17,200 nt of DNA from JAGOGN01 sp036652735 (GTDB lineage Bacteria > Bacillota > Clostridia > Lachnospirales > Lachnospiraceae), in assembly GCA_036652735.1 (NCBI GenBank), contig JAVVVI010000034.1, positions 1-17,200 on the forward strand, in the 5' to 3' direction. Below, piece by piece: positions 14,270-17,200 of the stretch. Position numbers and translations under genes: made by a program. A model generated the notes under the pieces. That model did not search any database, had not been told where the DNA came from, and worked only from the letters and a program-made list of their open reading frames with translations. Positions within the stretch are counted from its first letter, which is position 1, and each line of letters opens with the position of its first letter.

Positions 14270-14300
14270 TAGTATTGTTCTGTTTGAAGAATTTTATTCA
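14270..14300 (-). promoter_or_regulatory. Sigma-G-like promoter of the small repeat-protein gene
   Basis: On the minus strand TGAATA (14295-14300) and AATACTA (14270-14276) are 18 bases apart, close to the Bacillus sigma-G consensus (TGAATA ... CATACTA). A sigma-A reading (TTGAAT with AATACT) would need a 19-base spacer and fits worse. Transcription would start about 27 bases before the ATG. Confidence 0.5.
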
Positions 14301-14316
14301 AAAAATTCGAATTTTT
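14301..14316. repeat. 16-bp perfect palindrome at the end of the cNBD-protein gene
   Basis: AAAAATTCGAATTTTT is its own reverse complement. It overlaps the stop of the 762-residue gene and abuts the -35 of the small gene. On the minus strand it is followed by a T run, so it could be a weak AT-rich terminator; a protein-binding site is the alternative. Confidence 0.5.
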
Positions 14317-16603
14317 AAAGATGATAATAATCCATATTTTCCTGAAGCTGAGGGGTAATTTCCCCGCCATTCTTGCTATATCGCTCATAAAGCGTTTCCA
14401 GACGTTTGATTTTACGTCCATTTAAAATCTGGTATCGCTCAAACATATCTCGATACATTGGATTATCATTTAATGCCTCTCTTACTTTAGCCGTAAATGG
14501 ACAATAACGGAATAGAATCTCCCGCGCAGCCTTGTTCAGACGAACGCTTCCCTTTGCCTCATATTTAATCCAGTTTTCGTAATCTCTTACAAATACTTCT
14601 CTATAATTATTCTTACCCTTTACAAGTGCATTTCGAATCCTCTCTTTTGCCTCCGGAGAGATCTCTGAATTCTTACGGTAATATTGCAGGTAATCACTGT
14701 ACTCAGCGGTAAGTGAAGGGTCTGTAATGTCATTCCATCTTGCTCCCTGTACCTTTCGGCACATTTCCCAACGATATCGCCCGGCATTTTCAATCATTAA
14801 ATCTGACAAATCTGCAATTGTAAAAATTGGAATCATAAATCGTGCAGCTGTATTATTGCGCTTATCACCGGTTACCTGCCACATCATTCCTTTACTTCCG
14901 GCATTTGGCAGTAAAATCACGTTAGGCAGTACTTCCTGATTAATATATTCTCTTGGAATTCCATGCGCCTCATCAAAGAACATCACTTCTCTAAAGAACA
15001 GACCATAATCCACTTCTCTTACATTGTCGATTGCCTCGTTCACCCTTTGCTCCGTTACAAACATTTTTTCAACACTGGAAATAATGTCACATTCATTTAA
15101 AATCGGGCAAAAAGTCGTCACCCTACCAAACGTAACCTTATTGGTGGAAATAAACATATTATCGATTTCAAATTCTACCTTCGCCCATTGGTCCTTTTGC
15201 ATTGCTGCCGCTTCTTCCTTTGTAAAGCTTCCCGAACGAATGCCGTCTTTTAAATATGCTGTAAAATCCAGGTCAAACTCACTAAGTGATGGCTCATTGA
15301 TTCCTTTATAGATACTTTCCAGCCAGGAATACATGGTATATACATTCTCCTGTGTACATAGAAAAAGCTTCTCGGTTAATGCCAGTAAACTATTGGTCAC
15401 TTCCTCTCCTGCCATTTCCGCATCCATAAATCCAAAATTTAAAAACATCTGAATCAGGGGTGGGATTTTTGTTTCCTCAAATGCCTTTTTTAAGGCAACT
15501 TTATAGAATCCGTAAAAGGATTGTGCCAAATAATTCCGCAGTCTGCGTACCGGCTCATCTGTGGAGAATATATCCGGCAGTTCCCGGTAAGCAGTGAGTT
15601 TTCCTTTAAATTCCTTTGCCTGTTCTTCCTCACACCCTGCATAATCCAAGATGTAAGAAAGGCACTCTTCCCCTTCCAGCTGTGGCATTAATGCTTGCAT
15701 CTCGTCCACCTGGGTGTCCATACTTTCCAGTTCTTCCAATATCGTTCCTTTGCCAAAATTATAATTGATATATTCTGAAATTCGTGTTCTTGTAGTTTTT
15801 TTATCGTATAACTGGTGATGATCCAGGAAGTCAATCATAAGGTCCATGAGTTCTCCCACCAGCTCATAATTCTCCTCTTTATGAAATGCCCTGCCAACCA
15901 AATCAAATACCAGCATAAACAAATCATTTCTGTCTTCTGAAAGCAGGACTTCCTTATTCGCCACAAGATAATCCTGCATCTCATCAATCCACCAGCTTGC
16001 CTCCTGCATTACGGCTCCGGAATTAAAAATAGTACCTATATTTAATGCGTCCTCCGGGTATAATTTCTTTAACTCTTCTAATGGAAACTGATTCAGACTG
16101 TCATAAAATTCCAGCTGCCATTCCGGAATACTTCCGGTAAATTCCATTGGTGTAACCAGGTCCATACGGGGAAATGGTTTTTCCGGAAGCTTGTATTTTA
16201 AACACAGATACTTGTAATCTCTATAAATATCTGCCAGCAATTTATAATAACTGCGAACCGTTTCCCGCAGCTTTGAATAGGCTTCCAGTGTTTTATGTGT
16301 CTGTTTCACTGCTGCCAGTAAAAATACACTGCCATAATTTTTTTGTGTCTCAAAGATTGTCTTTAAATCCTCTGTTGTGCGATAAGGGAATCCATAAATC
16401 ACGGTCTCCTCTGCCGTTACATAATCTCCAATATAAGTGCAGCTGGCACATCCTGCCAGACCAATTAAATTCCCGGATTCCAGGATAATCTCACTGTTCT
16501 TACTGATTCGGCGTACACTGCCTTGTACAATAAGACCAATTTCCCTCATTTTATCTCCATTTTTATATAAATGTTTTTCTTTTGCATATGTAACTGCTGC
16601 CAT
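14315..16603 (-). CDS. Large protein with degenerate cyclic-nucleotide-binding domain, function unknown
   Basis: The product is 762 residues. Residues 1 to about 115 look like a cNMP-binding beta roll: YAKEKHLYKNGDKMREIGLIVQGSVRRISK matches strands 1-3 of Crp-like domains, then SGNLIGLAG. The phosphate-binding cassette is degenerate: the Glu after IG and the Arg that hold cAMP phosphate are absent, and Cys52 and Cys55 (CASC) stand in this loop. No DNA-binding helix-turn-helix follows. Residues about 116-762 are mostly helical and acidic with no domain I recognise; the most motif-like part is 540-620 (FFDEAHGIPREYI, VILLPNAGSKGMMWQ, RNNTAARFMIPIF). The start at 16603 is kept, despite a close GGGGAG site, because a start at Met19 would cut the beta roll. 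It follows the HAAS protein gene by 52 bases without a terminator. Confidence 0.8.
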   Translation of the reverse strand: MAAVTYAKEKHLYKNGDKMREIGLIVQGSVRRISKNSEIILESGNLIGLAGCASCTYIGDYVTAEETVIYGFPYRTTEDLKTIFETQKNYGSVFLLAAVKQTHKTLEAYSKLRETVRSYYKLLADIYRDYKYLCLKYKLPEKPFPRMDLVTPMEFTGSIPEWQLEFYDSLNQFPLEELKKLYPEDALNIGTIFNSGAVMQEASWWIDEMQDYLVANKEVLLSEDRNDLFMLVFDLVGRAFHKEENYELVGELMDLMIDFLDHHQLYDKKTTRTRISEYINYNFGKGTILEELESMDTQVDEMQALMPQLEGEECLSYILDYAGCEEEQAKEFKGKLTAYRELPDIFSTDEPVRRLRNYLAQSFYGFYKVALKKAFEETKIPPLIQMFLNFGFMDAEMAGEEVTNSLLALTEKLFLCTQENVYTMYSWLESIYKGINEPSLSEFDLDFTAYLKDGIRSGSFTKEEAAAMQKDQWAKVEFEIDNMFISTNKVTFGRVTTFCPILNECDIISSVEKMFVTEQRVNEAIDNVREVDYGLFFREVMFFDEAHGIPREYINQEVLPNVILLPNAGSKGMMWQVTGDKRNNTAARFMIPIFTIADLSDLMIENAGRYRWEMCRKVQGARWNDITDPSLTAEYSDYLQYYRKNSEISPEAKERIRNALVKGKNNYREVFVRDYENWIKYEAKGSVRLNKAAREILFRYCPFTAKVREALNDNPMYRDMFERYQILNGRKIKRLETLYERYSKNGGEITPQLQENMDYYHL

Positions 16604-16655
16604 ATTCTCCCCACCGATTCTGATCTTTTTCCTAAAATCTGTTCCTGTAATTCCT

Positions 16656-17114
16656 TTACCTTCGTCCTGAGAGTACCCCTATGACAACTAATACAAGAAT
16701 AATTGGGATGATTACCGGTGCAAGAAATGAAATCACACTGCCCACCAGTAAAATCAGTACAATCACAATCATTAAAATAATTGCAACTCCTACCCATGCC
16801 GCTATTTTTACAGAGCGTCGCTTTTTATAGTAATTATTCCCATTAAAGTTAACGTGAACCCCTTCATCCTGGGTATTCTCGTACGTATTCTCATAACTTT
16901 CCTGTGCTCGAAAGTTGCTGCTGGTATCTATAATTGTACGTGCCAAAAGTCTTGGGTTCCCCAATTCTTCCAACACTTCTTCTTCTGTTCTTCCTTTTCT
17001 TGCTTCTTCCATAATGTAATTCTCATAATAGCGAAGGTTGTCCGTTATTACCGCCGGAGACACTTCTCCCTGTAATGCCTGCTGTAATTCTTCCAGAAAT
17101 TCTGTTCTCGTCAT
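16656..17114 (-). CDS. HAAS (DUF1700)-domain membrane protein
   Basis: The product is 152 residues. Residues 1-65 form the HAAS helical signature: MTRTEFLEELQQAL, LRYYENYIMEEARKGRTEEEVLEELGNPRLLARTI. Residues about 66-100 are a polar linker rich in Asn and Tyr ending in KKRR. Residues about 103-125 and 127-149 are two membrane helices with a very short C-terminal tail (SGRR). HAAS proteins usually accompany a PadR-type regulator and are thought to relay envelope signals; no PadR gene is visible in this window, though one could lie further upstream. GGAGG stands 6 bases before the ATG. It heads a two-gene unit with the cNBD protein, so the two may act together at the membrane. Confidence 0.88.
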   Translation of the reverse strand: MTRTEFLEELQQALQGEVSPAVITDNLRYYENYIMEEARKGRTEEEVLEELGNPRLLARTIIDTSSNFRAQESYENTYENTQDEGVHVNFNGNNYYKKRRSVKIAAWVGVAIILMIVIVLILLVGSVISFLAPVIIPIILVLVVIGVLSGRR

Positions 17115-17155
17115 TTTTGACCTCCAATAAATCTGATTGCCTAACTACCTGCTAC

Positions 17156-17164
17156 ATTATAACA
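17156..17164 (-). promoter_or_regulatory. Extended -10 promoter of the HAAS-cNBD unit
   Basis: On the minus strand TGT-TATAAT forms an extended -10 (TATAAT at 17156-17161), with a leader of about 35 bases to the ATG at 17114. No good -35 is found 16-18 bases upstream, as is usual for extended -10 promoters. Confidence 0.65.
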
Positions 17165-17200
17165 CAAAATAAGTCAGAATCCTAGTCCTTCCTTTTTTCT

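Noticed and set aside
14022..14358. Plus-strand open frames rich in Tyr, Leu, Phe and Trp opposite the small repeat gene
   Set aside because: They are the complement of the Asn/Gly/Lys repeats, have no ribosome site, and begin on the terminator hairpin.
16546..16797. Minus-strand frame of 83 codons overlapping the HAAS and cNBD genes
   Set aside because: It is a frame shadow with unusual Cys-rich content, bridging two well-supported genes without a ribosome site.

Overview
This window looks like a chromosomal segment of a low-GC, Gram-positive, anaerobic Clostridia, most likely Lachnospiraceae-like. The evidence is AT-rich DNA, strong AGGAGG-type ribosome binding sites, TTGACA/TATAAT promoters, tRNA genes without an encoded CCA, a YpsC-type THUMP methyltransferase, M42 peptidases, a HAAS (DUF1700) membrane protein, and a small Asn-rich protein behind a promoter that resembles a forespore sigma-G promoter. 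Almost all genes are on the minus strand; only a LysR regulator and one tRNA-Gly are on plus. No phage, transposon, CRISPR array or rRNA was seen, and no stretch longer than about 300 bases lacks a gene.

Left part (1-2520). The window opens inside the 5' end of a MazF/PemK-like toxin gene (minus, cut by the window edge). Next come a tRNA-Leu(UAG) with its own promoter and terminator, and a small three-helix PQ-loop/SemiSWEET-like membrane protein. That gene is divergent from a LysR-type regulator, and their promoters overlap. The LysR gene ends tail to tail in a 31-bp overlap with an unusual glutaredoxin-like/GNAT acetyltransferase fusion.

Middle part (1744-7970, all minus). In order of transcription: an HTH/TPR-type regulator resembling the RRNPP class, a DHA3-like MFS transporter, two tandem paralogous M42 metallo-aminopeptidases, a membrane-anchored SurA-N-like protein, and the glutaredoxin-GNAT fusion. 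There are promoters before the MFS gene (with a perfect dyad between its -10 box and ribosome site) and before the first M42 gene. The last four genes are tightly packed, and two junctions use the stop codon as part of the next Shine-Dalgarno sequence.

tRNA region (8041-8805). A plus-strand tRNA-Gly(CCC) faces a minus-strand cluster read as Pro-Gly-Arg-His-Gln-Lys from a perfect-consensus promoter. One bidirectional hairpin lies between the two units.

Right part (8908-17114, all minus). A five-gene operon starts at a promoter near 14000: THUMP RNA methyltransferase, secreted papain-like cysteine protease, N-acetylmuramoyl-L-alanine amidase, RdgB-type XTP/dITP pyrophosphatase, and YfcE-type phosphoesterase. 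Overlaps of 4 nt or gaps of 1-24 nt point to coupled translation. Upstream lies an autonomous 62-residue Asn/Gly/Thr/Lys repeat protein. Upstream of that is a pair encoding a HAAS-domain membrane protein and a 762-residue protein with a degenerate cyclic-nucleotide-binding fold followed by about 640 residues of unrecognised sequence. This pair and the small repeat protein are the best candidates for undescribed biology here.
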